Origin: Trichaptum fuscoviolaceum
Lineage: Eukaryota > Basidiomycota > Agaricomycetes > Hymenochaetales > Trichaptaceae
Reading direction: 5' to 3'
Assembly: GCA_910574455.1 (NCBI GenBank)
Contig: CAJSYZ010000008.1
Location: 1,552,707 to 1,616,706, forward strand
DNA length: 64,000 nucleotides
Shown piece by piece: positions 24,109 to 36,269 of this stretch (positions are counted from its first letter, which is position 1; every line of letters starts with the position of its first letter). A model generated the notes under the pieces. It was not told the DNA's origin. It made no database searches and worked only from the letters and a program-made list of their open reading frames with translations. The translations under genes were made by a program, and so were the position numbers.

Positions 24109-25811
24109 CAAAGCTTGTTACCAGTATGCGATCGTTCTATTGGTTCAGGCAGAAAATGCGTTCAGGAAGAGGTCAAGAAGACAACTGGGTTTTCCCTCTT
24201 CGACGTGTCTATCGTTCCCGTCCCGGAGTACAAGCCAGCTGTCAATGTCAACTCGGCCACATTCCAAAAACCCGAATCGTACCCAAAGCTGTTCTTTTCC
24301 TACGGGTTGAGCGAGAGCCCTGTGGTCAAACAAGAGGCAGCTCCCAGGTCGCCACAGCTCATGTATCCGACCTTGACATACACTTTGTCGCTATCACCGC
24401 TCACCCCATATCAAATGCTCAGTAGTGAAGACCTCACGAAGCCAGTCGACTTTCTCACTTTATGTAGAGCACTGGAGGGACCGAAAGGGGAGGCCTACCG
24501 ACGATTATCTGTTTGCACTCGTTCATGGTAACTTGGCCGATGTTCTATACTGTCCAGTGGCTGCGAATGCGACACTCTCTGTCGATCCCTCTCCTATTGC
24601 TTTACCTGAAGTCTCTGCCGATCAAGTATTTGTTCTTACTGAAGTTTTGTCACCAACGTTCCTTGAAGAGGAGCCACCGAAATCAACTATCCAATATGCC
24701 TTGAACCAAACTGTACGGCGAAGTCAACTGGGGCAACAACACCACGAGAAGCCTCTACCATCCGGTAACTGTATTCTTTTGGCATTCTTGCTACATCGAT
24801 CCCTCACTTGGCTGTTGAGACTGTAAGGTCTGAGACATCATGAAATTATCAACTCAGACTTAGCAGCTCGCCCCGATAACGAGCTATCGTTCCGATGGGC
24901 TGCCTCTTTTGTCGTGTGCCGTGGCCATAGAAAATGAAAATGCGGTCTTCGTCTACTTTGCGGTTGAATTTGTCAGGAAGGACATCACAACTAACTGGAA
25001 CCTATATCAAAGTCCCGTGGAATGGTTTGGCCGTCGCGTGGCATGGATGGACAAGATTTTTCCTTCAGGATCTCCGGCCGGTCGCATGCCCGTACGGTCG
25101 TTTGCTCGTCCACTCATTGCATTGTCTTTTGTGTGATCGCTGGTGACCTCCGTGCTTAGGCAGGACTATGACTTGTGCTCAGGTACAGTTTTCCCCTTGC
25201 TATTTGGCTTCGAGTGTTGGCCAGTAGCCTTCCTGCTTGTCCAGTGTCCGGTGTATGTGTTTGGCGGGCTTTGTACGAACACTGGATGCAATCCAGGTGT
25301 TACAACAGACATCTTGCTTACCACATTCAATGCATTCCCCATAGTTTGTTCAGACATTCATGGCGGGGACAAGCTGGCTCTGACAGCGCTATATAATGTC
25401 ATATCCCCGACACGAAGCGTACTAGTAGCTGAGGGAGGGATGTGTCGTCGTGAACTTTAATCCAGTTTTACAGAAAGTAAGCCAATTCTCACGCTCCAGC
25501 CAATCATAAGTTTTCTGTCATCTATTTTGTTCCTATCTTTAATTTATCTGCGTTTTATTACTACCTTTTCTAGTTTTTTCCCTGCGTAAACTGTTCTTCC
25601 TTGGTTATTATGGGTTTTATCTCATTAATGCATCATTCCTTTCTCACAATTTCAACTCTTTTTACAGTTTTTTATATTACCTCCCTTGTACTCCTATTTG
25701 CACATTCGTGTCGGGGACCGCTGTCTCTGACGGCGCTATCTAATCAGACTAACAGAGGAAAACAAACAACTTGATCGTAACTTCATGGTACATCCGAGAA
25801 TATATACTTTG
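24109..25811. other. Degenerate stretch with short imperfect repeats
   Basis: No gene could be assembled here. Protein-like frames at 24115-24531 and 24909-25136 end without spliceable continuation and have no recognised domain; they may be remains of the kinase-like gene. Two imperfect direct repeats, about 25362-25398 and 25711-25746 (shared core GGCTCTGAC/TGTCTCTGAC then GGCGCTAT/AGCGCTAT), lie 350 bp apart. The interval 25.5-25.7 kb is strongly T-rich. Confidence 0.4.
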
Positions 25812-27104
25812 TTACGTTAGAATTAAGCTGATAAATCTGTTGGCGCAGAGTGCAGTAGTGGAAGGGAACGTGTCTGTTGTGCCGCCTACGATGGAGATTA
25901 GCACCTCTCGCAGATTCGGCATAATTTGAAGCTGAGAAGCAATGCAGGTATCCAGCGTTGGTTGATCTTGCCTTTCAGGGTGCCAAGAGGGATACATACG
26001 GCCAAATCGTATGTGAAAGTCGCGGATTGTCGTTGGAATGCACAGGGGCATCTCTGGAGCACGCTGTACATCGTAAAGTTGAAGTTGCTGAAGAGACGTG
26101 AACCGCTGAAGTACGTTTGTCCTTGTGCCTCTGATATAGTCACTGCTATGGCGAAGATGTAGGCTCTCTATCGATGGAATCAAGGGCAAGAGGACTTCGA
26201 TAAATCTGGAAACACTTTCTGATGAACCCAATACAACATTGGCGTTCAACTCTAGGATCTTTGATGTATATCCGTTTCGAGGCATGAAAAGCCAGTATAG
26301 ATATGAACACAAGTGAAGCCAACGGGACTCATCATAGTCGGAGTGTGATAACAACGACAGGCGTCGAAGCGATGCACTGGGACTCGTTCCGATTAAATGA
26401 CTAGGCATTTGCGAAGTTGATTGTTGCCAGCTGCTAACGTCGGATATATATAGAGGCCTTTTAGAGAATGAAGCTCGGGTATAACAGATATACAGAGGTC
26501 GGAGAAGTCTTGTTCTCTGACGTCTCGGTATATCCATAAATGTTCCAAGGAGCTTAAATTCCGCAGCTGAAGTATGGCTTCTCTGCTCATCCATTGCGGT
26601 GAAGTATATGAGACCTTTCCTAATAGGAGAAGCCTGATATTTGGACACCGCTGTAGGATGACACGCAGGAGAAGCATTTCCTCATCGTTATTTTCTTCTA
26701 TTCCCCATCCGAGTAAATAACCACCAAACCAGACTTCCTGGACCCATGGTCCAATATGAAGATCTAGCAACGTGGACGCAGGGTATTCTTAGTAGGGGGA
26801 ATATTGATGCGTTTTCGGAGTTTCTGTTGCGCGACACCGGTCCACGATCGATGGACGAAAGCCATGTTCTGAAGAGCTTCATCTACATTTTTGGGAGAAT
26901 GTACAACTGATAGGGATTGTTCCAGCTGCTCGTCATATGCGATGCGCGCTCTTGCTCGAGTTGATCAGCGACTAGTTCCACAACTAGCTTCGGCACATAC
27001 GGTACTCGTATTTGACGTTGCCCGTCTCCCGAGACCACATCTGAAGGCAGCAAATGATGTTCACGTCCCGCAGCTATTGATCTTATCCTATCTGCGATAT
27101 CCAT
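25812..27104 (-). pseudogene. F-box/leucine-rich-repeat-like gene broken in frame
   Basis: The protein resembles the large Agaricomycete families of F-box-like proteins with leucine-rich repeats, thought to choose substrates for ubiquitin ligases. The start is the ATG at 27104; an F-box-like part reads PYVPKLVVELVADQLEQE and, after a break, ALQNMAFVHRSWTGVAQ. Leucine-rich stretches follow (LLDLHIGPWV, LRNLSSLEHLWIY, LIPSIESLHLRH, LQQLQLYD). The frame breaks three times: at a run of five T on the plus strand (26888-26892), between about 26770 and 26800, and inside a TATATATA run at 26443-26452. Each downstream frame continues the same protein theme, so the breaks look like single-base indels. 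No GT-AG intron explains the first or third. A real pseudogene and assembly indels are both possible. Confidence 0.6.
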
Positions 27105-27544
27105 ATAGACATCTCGTGATTATTTGAAAGTCAGCTCCTTGTTGTTAAAACCATCGAAATGGAGTATAGAAAGGAGTTCATCAATGATCTGCAAAGGGAC
27201 AGTATTGTGTCTCAGGATAAAGAATGCAAATAAGGCATCGGTAGACGTCGAGAATGAGACTTAGCAGCTGAGGTAGTCGATCTGGAGGGTACATCCATCA
27301 ACTTCGAGGTTTGCGTCCGGTGACATTGTTTACACTGCGCAGACAGTGACTCGTCAAGACTCAAGAGAAGTTGGGCTTCTTGCCACGCCAGTGCGAGTCA
27401 GAGCCAGCCTGGTTCCGAGTTGATTACGTACTAATGAACCCAACTTGAAGTCTTCGCGTCCGATCTTTTGCTTCCTCCTTTACGCTGCCCTACCTCGAGT
27501 CTACCTACTGCAAAACCTCTCAATTATCTTGATTCACAATCGCA
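27105..27544. promoter_or_regulatory. Divergent intergenic region of Dbp5 and the broken F-box gene
   Basis: These 440 bp separate the two start codons. The 60 bp before the Dbp5 start are pyrimidine-rich, as in many basidiomycete leaders. No specific motif was recognised. Confidence 0.4.
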
Positions 27545-29563
27545 ATGCAAAAAGATGAAGATGGATTCATTTCTGTAGTACCTCGTAAGCATCCAGTCGG
27601 GCGCCCTTCGGACCAAACATTCGATGAGTTTTTGACGCGCCCGCAATAGCGAAGGCACCTGCTGAGGCCGAGAAGACGGAAGCACCGAAGGAGGACACAC
27701 CTGGTCTGCGTTTTTCATTGGGACGCCTAGGATGTAACGGAACTAAATATCTGAATGCATAGCAACGGACTTGATCAAGTCCACATTCGATGTCCAGGTA
27801 AGTTCTGGAGGTTCTGCATCTATGCGCGCGTAGCTGATCATTCTCGAGAGTAGGTGACTCTTGCGGACCAACAAGCAGACCCCAATTCGCCACTCTTCAG
27901 CGTTAAAAGCTTCGAAGAGCTCGGTCTGTACGTATAATCGCATAATCTAGTGAACCTATGCTCATAACGGTCTTACAGACATGCTGACCTTCTTCGCGGC
28001 ATTTTTGACATGAACTTTTCAAAGCCATCGAAGATCCAAGAACGTGCTCTTCCCCTTCTCTTAAGAAACCCGTAAGTGAATAGGTCTTTCTTACCCGAAG
28101 CATTAGATATGGCATTAGCTCACTTTACTGTCTATTTACTTACAAAGTCCGCAAAATCTCATCGGCCAATCGCAATCGGGTACAGGAAAGACTGCTGCTT
28201 TCGTACTTACAATGCTGAGTCGAGTGGACTTCACCTTGGGAAAGCCACAAGTATGTACGAACTAGTGCACTTATCCAGTGATTTAACAGACTCATATATG
28301 CGGACATTCCCTCATAGGCTCTATGTGTGGCTCCAACACGTGAGCTTGCGCGACAGATCATGGCTGTTGTGAACGCGATGGGCAAATACACAAACGTAAA
28401 GACCGACTATGCAATCAAAACTGAATCGCGTGTTACGGAGCCTGTCACTGCGCACGTTGTCGTAGGGACACCTGGAACTATGGCGGATTATATCAAGCGC
28501 CGAATAATAGACCCTGCAACGGTGAAGGTACTGGTCCTTGATGAGGCGGATAGTATGCTTGATCAGGAGAACTTGAGCGAACAGTGTTTGAAGATTAAAA
28601 AGTATGTGTTGAAGATTAGTTGTTCCGACCATTATATGACTCAGATAACTGATTTGGTGTGCTCATCAGCTTCTTGTCGAAAGCGAACAACCCACAGATT
28701 GTCCTATTCTCCGCAACTTTCCCGGATCGTGTACGGAATTTCGCAAGTAAGTTCGCTCCGAACGCGAACAAGATCGAGCTCAAGAAGGAGGAACTGTCGG
28801 TCGAGGGGATTAAGCAGTTCTACATGGATTGCAAGGACGAAGAATCTAAATATGATATTCTCGTGCAAATATACAACTTGCTCACTGTCGGGCAGAGTAT
28901 TATCTTCACAAAGGTGTTGTGCTATCTTTCCGAAGATACTATTTAGCACTTACATCATCGTTGTCATGGTTTAGCATCGCTCGACGGCTGACCGAATTGC
29001 TAAGCGTATGTCGGCCGAGGGGCATAAGGTCGCTTCTCTACACGGTGCAAAGGATGGCGCGGAGCGAGATAAGATCATTGACAGTTTCCGTGAAGGCCAT
29101 GAAAAAGTCCTGATCACTACGAATGTCATTGCGCGTGGTATAGACATTCTTCAAGTAAACGTGGTAGTGAACTACGATCTTCCGATGATGTCGGATAAGG
29201 CAGAGTCCGCGAACTATGATCCCCGCTATGAAATTCCGGACGTCGAGACGTATCTTCATCGTATCGGTAAGTCTGATCTTGATATCTATCTACATCAATG
29301 ATAGTTGATGCTGAGGGCCTGTTTAATTCTCCAGGGCGAACGGGACGATTCGGGCGGAAAGGTGTCTCGATAAACTTCGTACATAATGAGAAGACGTGGA
29401 AGGACATGCAGATGATCGAAGAAGCTCTGGGTAAACCGATTCTTCGTGTTGAGACGAATGATGTGGATGTGATGGAAGATGTACGTATCAATCCGCATCA
29501 AATCTCGCGTCGCGCTAACAGTGTCATCCTTTGCAGACATTAAAGAAGGCATTGAAATCGTAA
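27545..29563 (+). CDS. DBP5: DEAD-box ATP-dependent RNA helicase Dbp5 (DDX19 family)
   Basis: Dbp5 remodels mRNPs at the cytoplasmic face of the nuclear pore, with Gle1 and inositol hexakisphosphate in yeast, to complete mRNA export. Eleven exons: 27545-27584, 27650-27703, 27763-27797, 27854-27927, 27979-28071, 28148-28250, 28318-28601, 28670-28913, 28975-29266, 29335-29480 and 29537-29563. They give 463 residues, close to yeast (482) and human (479). Motifs in order: [17 protein letters not shown] (the Dbp5/DDX19 hallmark before the Q motif), QSQSGTGKT (Lys near 113), APTRELA, GTPG, DEAD (about 208-211), SAT (about 240), ARGID and HRIGRTGRFG (about 403-412). The N-terminal extension is short, about 50 residues, and Glu/Pro/Lys-rich. 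The intron at 27704 has a weak GTCTGC donor; all others are ordinary. Confidence 0.96.
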
Positions 29564-30000
29564 AGCCAGATGCTGTTGGATACCTTTTTTTTCACATTCG
29601 CACATTGTAACATTTCCGAATCTGTATTTCCCTGCGATTATATTTACATTAGCCAATTTCCTCAAGCATTTCACGTTGCCTTCTCTTCCCTGCTTACACT
29701 GCATGCAAGTACTTTCTAGCCTTCATCATTTCGTCATACTATAGATGGTCATTTGGATGTCGATCATTGCATCGCCTTAAAGGATCAGATTCTTGATGGG
29801 GCTAAGAAGCATCGCCCACATGAGGCCCGAGGCCCAATAGGGAGCAGGAACGCGCCCGTGTTGCCGCGTCGCCAGATGAGACAGACTGTCATGGCGAAGG
29901 CGGTGAGTTGCGGCATATAACTCGACATGAAATACACCTTGTGTACAACACTCCCCTTCATCCGGCTGGAGCTGCACTCTTGACAACGACCTTTTAAGCT
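29564..30000. other. Intergenic gap
   Basis: These 437 bp contain the T-rich 3' region of Dbp5 and the promoter of the next gene. I see nothing else. Confidence 0.5.
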
Positions 30001-31194
30001 ATGGCGTACCAGGGAGACTATGTTAGCTTGGACCAGCACCGCAACGTGCTGACTAACTTCGTCAGTATCTATCAAACACTCATTCAGTAGATCATGAACC
30101 AACCTTTCTTCGATGTGACAGCGTTTAGCCCACGAAACGGTCGAGCGACAACGGGTGCAGCTAGGAGAGCAGGAAAACCAAATTGCGACTTTGCGAAGTC
30201 GGATATCAACACTTGAAGGCAGGGAGGATACCAATGCTGGGCAACGATTAGGACAGAAGGCAGGTGGAACATCAGTAGATGACTGGTCGATAAAGGTGAG
30301 CCTGTCTATCGCTCTTCGTCTATGTTTGCTAATTTACGACTCTGCATTCGTTCTCTATAGAATACCGCATCGAAACTTGAGAAACTCATAAACCGGTGGG
30401 CTGCAGATATCGTTCGATCACCCCCAGCACCGCTCAACGAAATACGAGATGCCGCCATCTCGGACGTACAGGGGGGCTACGAACCAGAGGAGGGCGAAGC
30501 GTCTCCGATTTTGGTGCAAAATATCCTCAGGCACGCGATGGCGGAGGCCATCTCTGAGGGGGTCATCAACTGCCTCATCGTCACAAGCTCGAGCGAGGCG
30601 AACATCCAACTAACGCGCATTCACGAGCATCTCTTTGCGCGCGACCCTACAGTGGCCTGTGTCTGGCGGCGACAGACGTTCTCGGCTGCAGTGGACTCAT
30701 GTTCGCCTGAGATGTCACAGCAGATCCTCGAAGAACACATGCCCGCGCTTGCACAGGTCCTGGGCCTGACAAGCGGCGACCAGTGTATGAATGAGCCTGT
30801 GATCGCGATCCTAGACGCTGCATATGGCTTCTCGCGCATGCTTCATGGTTCCAACTCAACTTCAGGCGGTGTTACAGACACGTTCTACCGTGCATTCGTG
30901 CCTGAGCTGGGCAGCACGCTCTACCCGCGGCAGGTCGAGCTCATCAAGCGATGTTTGAAGAGCGAGAATAACATCGCAGACCGTGTAGGAGCGACGGTGT
31001 TCCCTGGCCTGGTCAAGGTTAGCAAAGGTGCTGTAGGACCAGACGGAAAGACTCCAGAGATGATTCAAACTGTTGTACGGCGAGCGCAGGTTATTTGCGA
31101 GTGTGCGCTAGCCCCAAGGCCTGTACAGGTGGATTATGGCGTGGACCCAGGAATGTTGCCTCAGATGAATGGTAACGGATACGCACAAATGTAG
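30001..31194 (+). CDS. Unknown protein with N-terminal coiled coil
   Basis: I do not recognise this gene. Three exons, 30001-30060, 30122-30295 and 30361-31194, join in phase 0 through 61- and 65-nt introns and give 355 residues. The first 75 residues are hydrophilic and probably coiled coil (ERQRVQLGEQENQIATLRS). The rest is globular and well-behaved in composition: LVQNILRHAMAEAISEGVIN, HEHLFARDPTVACVWRRQTF, a helical FSRMLHGS part and, near the end, a short Pro/Gly tail ending NGYAQM. There are no membrane segments or signal peptide. The 5' mini-exon starts at the first ATG after a pyrimidine-poor leader. Its stop is 95 bp from the convergent Mic60 stop. It is probably a conserved basidiomycete protein, but that needs a search. 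Confidence 0.75.
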
Positions 31195-31289
31195 ATAACA
31201 TATACCACTCTCACACGCGTCTCTCACTGTCGCGTTACACATTATGTTTTGATATATGTTTTTGGATCTATTATTTTAGTCCACATGAA

Positions 31290-33587
31290 CTACACTACGA
31301 GAAGCGATGCTCTGGTTGCTTCCGCTTGGATGACCTTAATGAAAGTTACAGGTAAGTTTAGTCGAATCACAGATGTGTGAAAGAATGCGTACCTCTAATG
31401 CTTGAAGTACCTCTAAGCGTTTTCTCGCTGCTTCAAGCCAGTCATCCAGCAAGACCTTCGGAGCGCCTTTGAGTTGGTTGAGTTCACGAGCAGCGCTGTC
31501 GAGGTCCTTCTCGTTCAAGAAGTGTTCTGCTCGGGCGAGCACGCTCAGTACGTCATTGCCCTCGACGAGTCCGTGTCGGGAAAATCGGAAACTCGAGATC
31601 AAATGCGAAGTCAGGTATGAAAGCACACCTGCGTCCTGCTCAGGTACGAGCGCAACACGCGCTACCTGCGGCGCGACACTCGTCGTAAACCAGGTAGTCA
31701 AGTCCGCAAGGGGCTCCACGCCGACGTCGGGGACGTCCGTTTTCTCCAGCGCATCGAGGACAGTGCTCACTAGTTCGTCCTCCTGTGCAGCAGACGCGTG
31801 TCGGAGCACACGGAGCTCGTCGCGGAATGGCCGCCGCTCCGCGCTCTCGACGGACGCAGCTGTGACGGCGCGGAAGGCCGCCCACATCGCGTGCAGTCGG
31901 AGGTTTGCATCGAGATACTCTGCGTTGTCGAGCGTAATGCGTTCGAGCTTCTTGAGGTTCGCAGCTAGCTCGTCCAGACGACCTAACCGACCACCCCGTT
32001 CCTGCTCAACGCGAACCTTGATCTCTCGTATCCAACGACGCTGCATTTCGATACCTTGCGCAACCACCTCTTGCTTGAGCCTACACGAATGGACATTTAA
32101 TATTGCAAGAAACTAGATGAAGGCATTAATAGTACCTTTCATTGATGATTTCGCTCTGGACCCGGAGTTCCTCATCAAGCTTCTCCCTGTAAGCCCTCAT
32201 CGCATTTCTCTGCTCCTCCTCGAAGAAATGCTTGAACTCCAGTTCCTGCTCGTCCAATTTGTCTTGAGCACTTAGTTCGGTCTCAAGGAGCTTCATCGAG
32301 TACTCGCGCGCCTGCTGATCAATCTGTGCCTCAAGCTTATCATGCTCCTCCCGGCGCACTTGTTCAATACGTGCAGCCAGTTCCTTCAGGTCGCTTTGCG
32401 CAGTGTCAAGTATCGGCTTAGCAGAGGTCGCGGCAGCAGGATTCTCTTTCAGGAAAGCCGCGAGTGAGTCGATTGTAGACGCAAGTTCAGCGATTACAGG
32501 CTCGGACGAAGCAACATCTGCTACTGCTGCCGCAACCTTGGGGAGTGCATTATCCGCCTGTGCGCCGTCTTTGAATTTTGAAGGGGCAGGAGTCGGCCCT
32601 TCGGCCTTTGGACGAGAGAAACCGGGAGGGGGCTCAAAGCCTATAGGGAGATCCAGATACACCTTCTTGTCCGAAGAGCTAGGAGCCGGCTCAGATGACT
32701 GATTCTCAGTAGCCGGAGAAGCAGCTGGCTGCGTTGGCGAAGCCGGTGCCGTTGCTTCTGGTAATAGATCGATATGTTTTCCGCTCAGCGCAGCCTCTAC
32801 CTGCTTCACGAGTTCTTCGACACCTTCAGAGAAAGACACAGGGCGTGTAGAGCCTTCTGATTTCTTCTCCCGTACCTCCTTCTCCGCCGCTTTTGAAGCT
32901 TTAGTCGATTTTGCTGTTGCTGAACTGACGACACCCGCAGTAGCCTGGGCAGCACCCGACACCGTCTTCTCAGCCGCGGTCTTCAGCTGCTTTGCAACTC
33001 CCTCAACCCGCTCCTTGGACTCCTTCGTCTTTTCCTTCGCTTTCTCCACGTTCTCTGCGGTAGCTTTTTTGACAGCGGCAACCTTTTCCTGCACGGCCTC
33101 TTTCGGCTTCTCCGTAGATGATGCTGCACTCTTCGACACCGAGTCGTAGATTCGCTTCATTGCATCCTTGCCGAAGTCAGGGATAGGTATGCACAGCTTC
33201 TCGTCCAAGCCATTATCCTCCGCAAGGTTGATTATGCGTTCTCCAAATGGGACACTTTCGACAAAGAACGCGTGATATCGCTCGTTATTGAACGCGGCGA
33301 CTGGACTTGTAGCATAGAATAAGACCAAGAATCCTGTTGAATACAAAGTCAAGGTTCTGAAGAAGCCTCGCTTCTTTGGAGTAGGTGTTGAAGTGGATGA
33401 TGAAGCAGACTCATTGGCTAGCGGTAAAGAACTGGAGAACGTCTGTAGAGGGATAAACACGTTCAGCAATTTATTTAGTTTTGTTGATTTAATTCAAGCT
33501 CACTCTAGTTCCTCGACGTCGAGAGCAGCGCGCTATGCCCGAAGGGCCTTTAAGAGCCCGCCTGGGGACAGGCAGAGCGCGATACAT
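31290..33587 (-). CDS. MIC60: MICOS complex subunit Mic60 (mitofilin)
   Basis: Mic60 sits in the mitochondrial inner membrane and organises cristae junctions. Exons (minus): 33587-33504, 33442-32136, 32080-31393 and 31334-31290, giving 707 residues. The N-terminus is an Arg-rich presequence (MYRALPVPRRALKG). A single membrane segment follows (TLYSTGFLVLFYATSPVAA, about 60-80). The middle is Lys/Glu/Ala-rich with a Pro-rich insert. A long coiled coil follows (EQELEFKHFFEEEQRNAMR). The C-terminal mitofilin domain includes RLDELAANLKKLERI and the final helix RKRLEVLQALE|VIQAEATRASLL, completed by a 45-nt last exon. The extension of the frame beyond the first exon's ATG is not needed; the start gives a good targeting signal. 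Order and length match the family. Confidence 0.93.
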
Positions 33588-35498
33588 GGTGCTCGTAGTC
33601 GAGCGAATTGAGCTCGACGTTGACGTCTGCAGAAGTGTTGGCAATTGTTTGCAACTTTGCCGCCGCCGGGTTCATCCGAAACTGCCTTCAAGTTTCAGGT
33701 CGTGAGAAATTTGGTCAGACCTCACTTCTGATTCCTGAAGACGACTTGACTCTTCCCTTCAACTATTATGTGCCTACTTTACTGTCCAGATTGCTGGAGT
33801 CTTTCTTTCTGAATGCGAATCAACATATAATGTTTTATCCTTCTGTAAGTCAATATAAAGCCTTGTAGCTTTGAAATACTTCAGTTTACTTATTTCGGTC
33901 GATTTCTGCAGGGACTCCCAATCGAGCTTTTCTGCCCTTTATCTCTGCTCAACTTTCAAACTTGAAGACTCAGGCCGATTCGGCTGTCTTGACATGACGT
34001 CTTGGCTCTTGAGACTCTGCAAGATATCAGAAGAATAGTTCAAATGGACAATCTCCGCAATCCTACTCAGACTCCTCTTGTTTGTCTCTGTGGGCCGGAA
34101 CTTCACTACTAGTACCTCGTATTCACATGCGAACGAGGGCACACCATAGCAATACAGCAATCCGAAGTGCAGCTGTCTTGTGCTCCCTTCCAATCTTGCA
34201 CTCACATCAGCAATCGTGACATCAAGGGCGAAAAGGCATCAAGAAATACTAGCATGAGACGCAACTTCGAACTATGTAGGTTCATTGCATCCGGGATCTC
34301 CCAACCCTAGACGTCAGGTCGCCTTTCCTCAGACGGCCACTTCATGTGGTAAGCAAGAAGTCCAGTTCTAAATAGACCGATAGGGCTACGTACCGAGTAT
34401 GCCAATCTCCATCGACCTTCCTCTCCAAAAGTCGAGATTCCATGATACACTGGAGATGGTTGAGTCTTTACGCCGTCGACTGCGAAATAGGCGACAGCAG
34501 ATCGGAGTCTACCTTGCCGTATGCTTTCGGCATGAATGCACACGCGCGTGCTGATCGACAGATCAGCGAGCGTCTCCTAAGAACGAAGGCGAGTAGTTCA
34601 TAATTTCATTCGTGCTGTCCCGTTTGTACTTGAAAAGATTTAAGATAGAATCCACCCGTATACGACCATGTTGGTGTGAACTCAAGGAGCGGATTGGCTT
34701 CACTCTTCTTCCATGCATATGTTAAGAGGAGAGTGAGATACTTATGATTTAACTTGTGTTGACCTATCGTGATTAATCTATACCAGTGTACATGGTTGTT
34801 GGCTTGTGAAAGATTAAGGAGCAAATTCACTTTGATCTAGTTCTAGCTATATACTTCAGTATCGTTGGTAGAATGATTGCCGTGTCTATGCAAGACATTA
34901 AGATCAGGTTCCGGAGTCTCGAAGGTGGACGATTATTGGAATAGATATGGAATTAGTCAATGTTGGCAGGGATACTGGAATACGAGCATCTGCTATCGAC
35001 CTCACACAGATCTCCGGGATCAGAATTCTTAGTACAAACAAAAGTATAGTGGTGCACATCAACCCCAAATTGGCGTTAGACTGGCATAGTAAGGTTGCCT
35101 CGAGGACGCATTTTGAAATGCACAGGACAAGGACAAGTACATCCTTTTGGACAGATGTAAACAAGGTGAAAACAGGACAGCACAGAATGTCAAATGCAGT
35201 AGCCCAAGAACGGCTTAGCGCATCGCTTTCAACCGCATTTCGGGTTGGGCGCTCAATCGATAACATCGATTTCGTTGAGAACAAGAGCACGGAGGCAATA
35301 AGGTGTGAGTCAAAGATTCAAAGAGGTCCAAGGAATGAAGGCCGCGTAAAGACATTCTGATGGCGAGCCTCAGGGTGCATAGTAGGTAGGTGACGGGTGG
35401 ATAGGTGGCGTATTGAGGTTACTCATTTCGGTCTCAACCACGACGAGAACAAGGCGAGACCCAAAACGTGACCTGCTGCCCAGCCACCTCTCGAAAGG

Positions 35499-35661
35499 CA
35501 TAAAAGGACGACCCCCACCCCAGCTCGTCTTAACCAGCAACCACCACCACCGACACTCGACACTCGACAACAACTCAACCCAATCGCCCGCCATGTCGCA
35601 GCGACTCCCTCTGGGCTTCTACTATGGATGGCTAGCAGTCCACAGTCCAAGACGTCAATGA
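35499..35661 (+). promoter_or_regulatory. Promoter-like leader with TATA-like box and a 22-codon ORF
   Basis: CATAAAAGG at 35499-35507 is followed by about 85 bp of C/A-rich, G-poor leader, then an ATG at 35593 in a good context (CCGCC before it). The frame stops after 22 codons at 35661. This looks like the 5' end of a well-expressed fungal gene, but no continuing exon with a conserved product was found downstream. It could be a gene remnant or the start of a non-coding transcript. Confidence 0.3.
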
Positions 35662-36150
35662 CCCTCTTGCCCTCGCAGCTCTCCGGGATGGTATGGTGCC
35701 ACCGCGCCGTCCTCTCTGAGACTCACGTTCCCGGCGCGGCTGGGACGTGGGATGTAAGCCGAACGTAACTGGTCGACAGGACATATGTGGCTCGCAGCCT
35801 CCAGGAGCCCATCATCCAAGTGAGTACACTCTGTCCATATACGCCAATGGCCCTCCGATACCCGCAGCTCGTGAGGGAGGAACTACAGACTCCCCGCGCA
35901 AAAACCTGCTGCAATCGCAGTGAGCGTCAGTCGGTCATCGCGGTCGACAGGACAGTGAGTGTTGCCACTTGGTGCGCCCTCCCCGCTCGTTTATACACGC
36001 ATGACACCTTCGGCCCATGGCAGCGTAGCTACGTGTTGCGCTTGCTCCGGTCGTTTAGACAGGTGTTCCTCTGCGTCACGGCGGTGCGAGGGCGGTAAGG
36101 CCGACGAGTTGTGCTAGTCACACTCCGGTGCCAGCCACTTTTCGTGGAGA

Positions 36151-36218
36151 CGTGTGCCTCAAGCTGCGTGTGCCTCAAAACTATAACTTGGTGTGCTTCA
36201 AGATATGCGTGCTTCAAG
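36151..36218 (+). repeat. Four short GTGTGCCTCAAG-like repeats
   Basis: Related 12-mers occur at about 36151, 36167, 36190 and 36207: CGTGTGCCTCAA twice, then GTGTGCTTCAAG and GCGTGCTTCAAG. Spacing is 16, 23 and 17 bp. They lie just before the larger duplication and may be decayed satellite-like sequence. Confidence 0.5.
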
Positions 36219-36269
36219 AATTTGTTGCGCGAGAGGCGCCCATCATCTTCCCATCTCCTGTATCGTTCT

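Noticed and set aside
33608..33868. 86-codon plus-strand frame divergent to Mic60
   Set aside because: It starts with a non-ATG codon and lacks conserved features.
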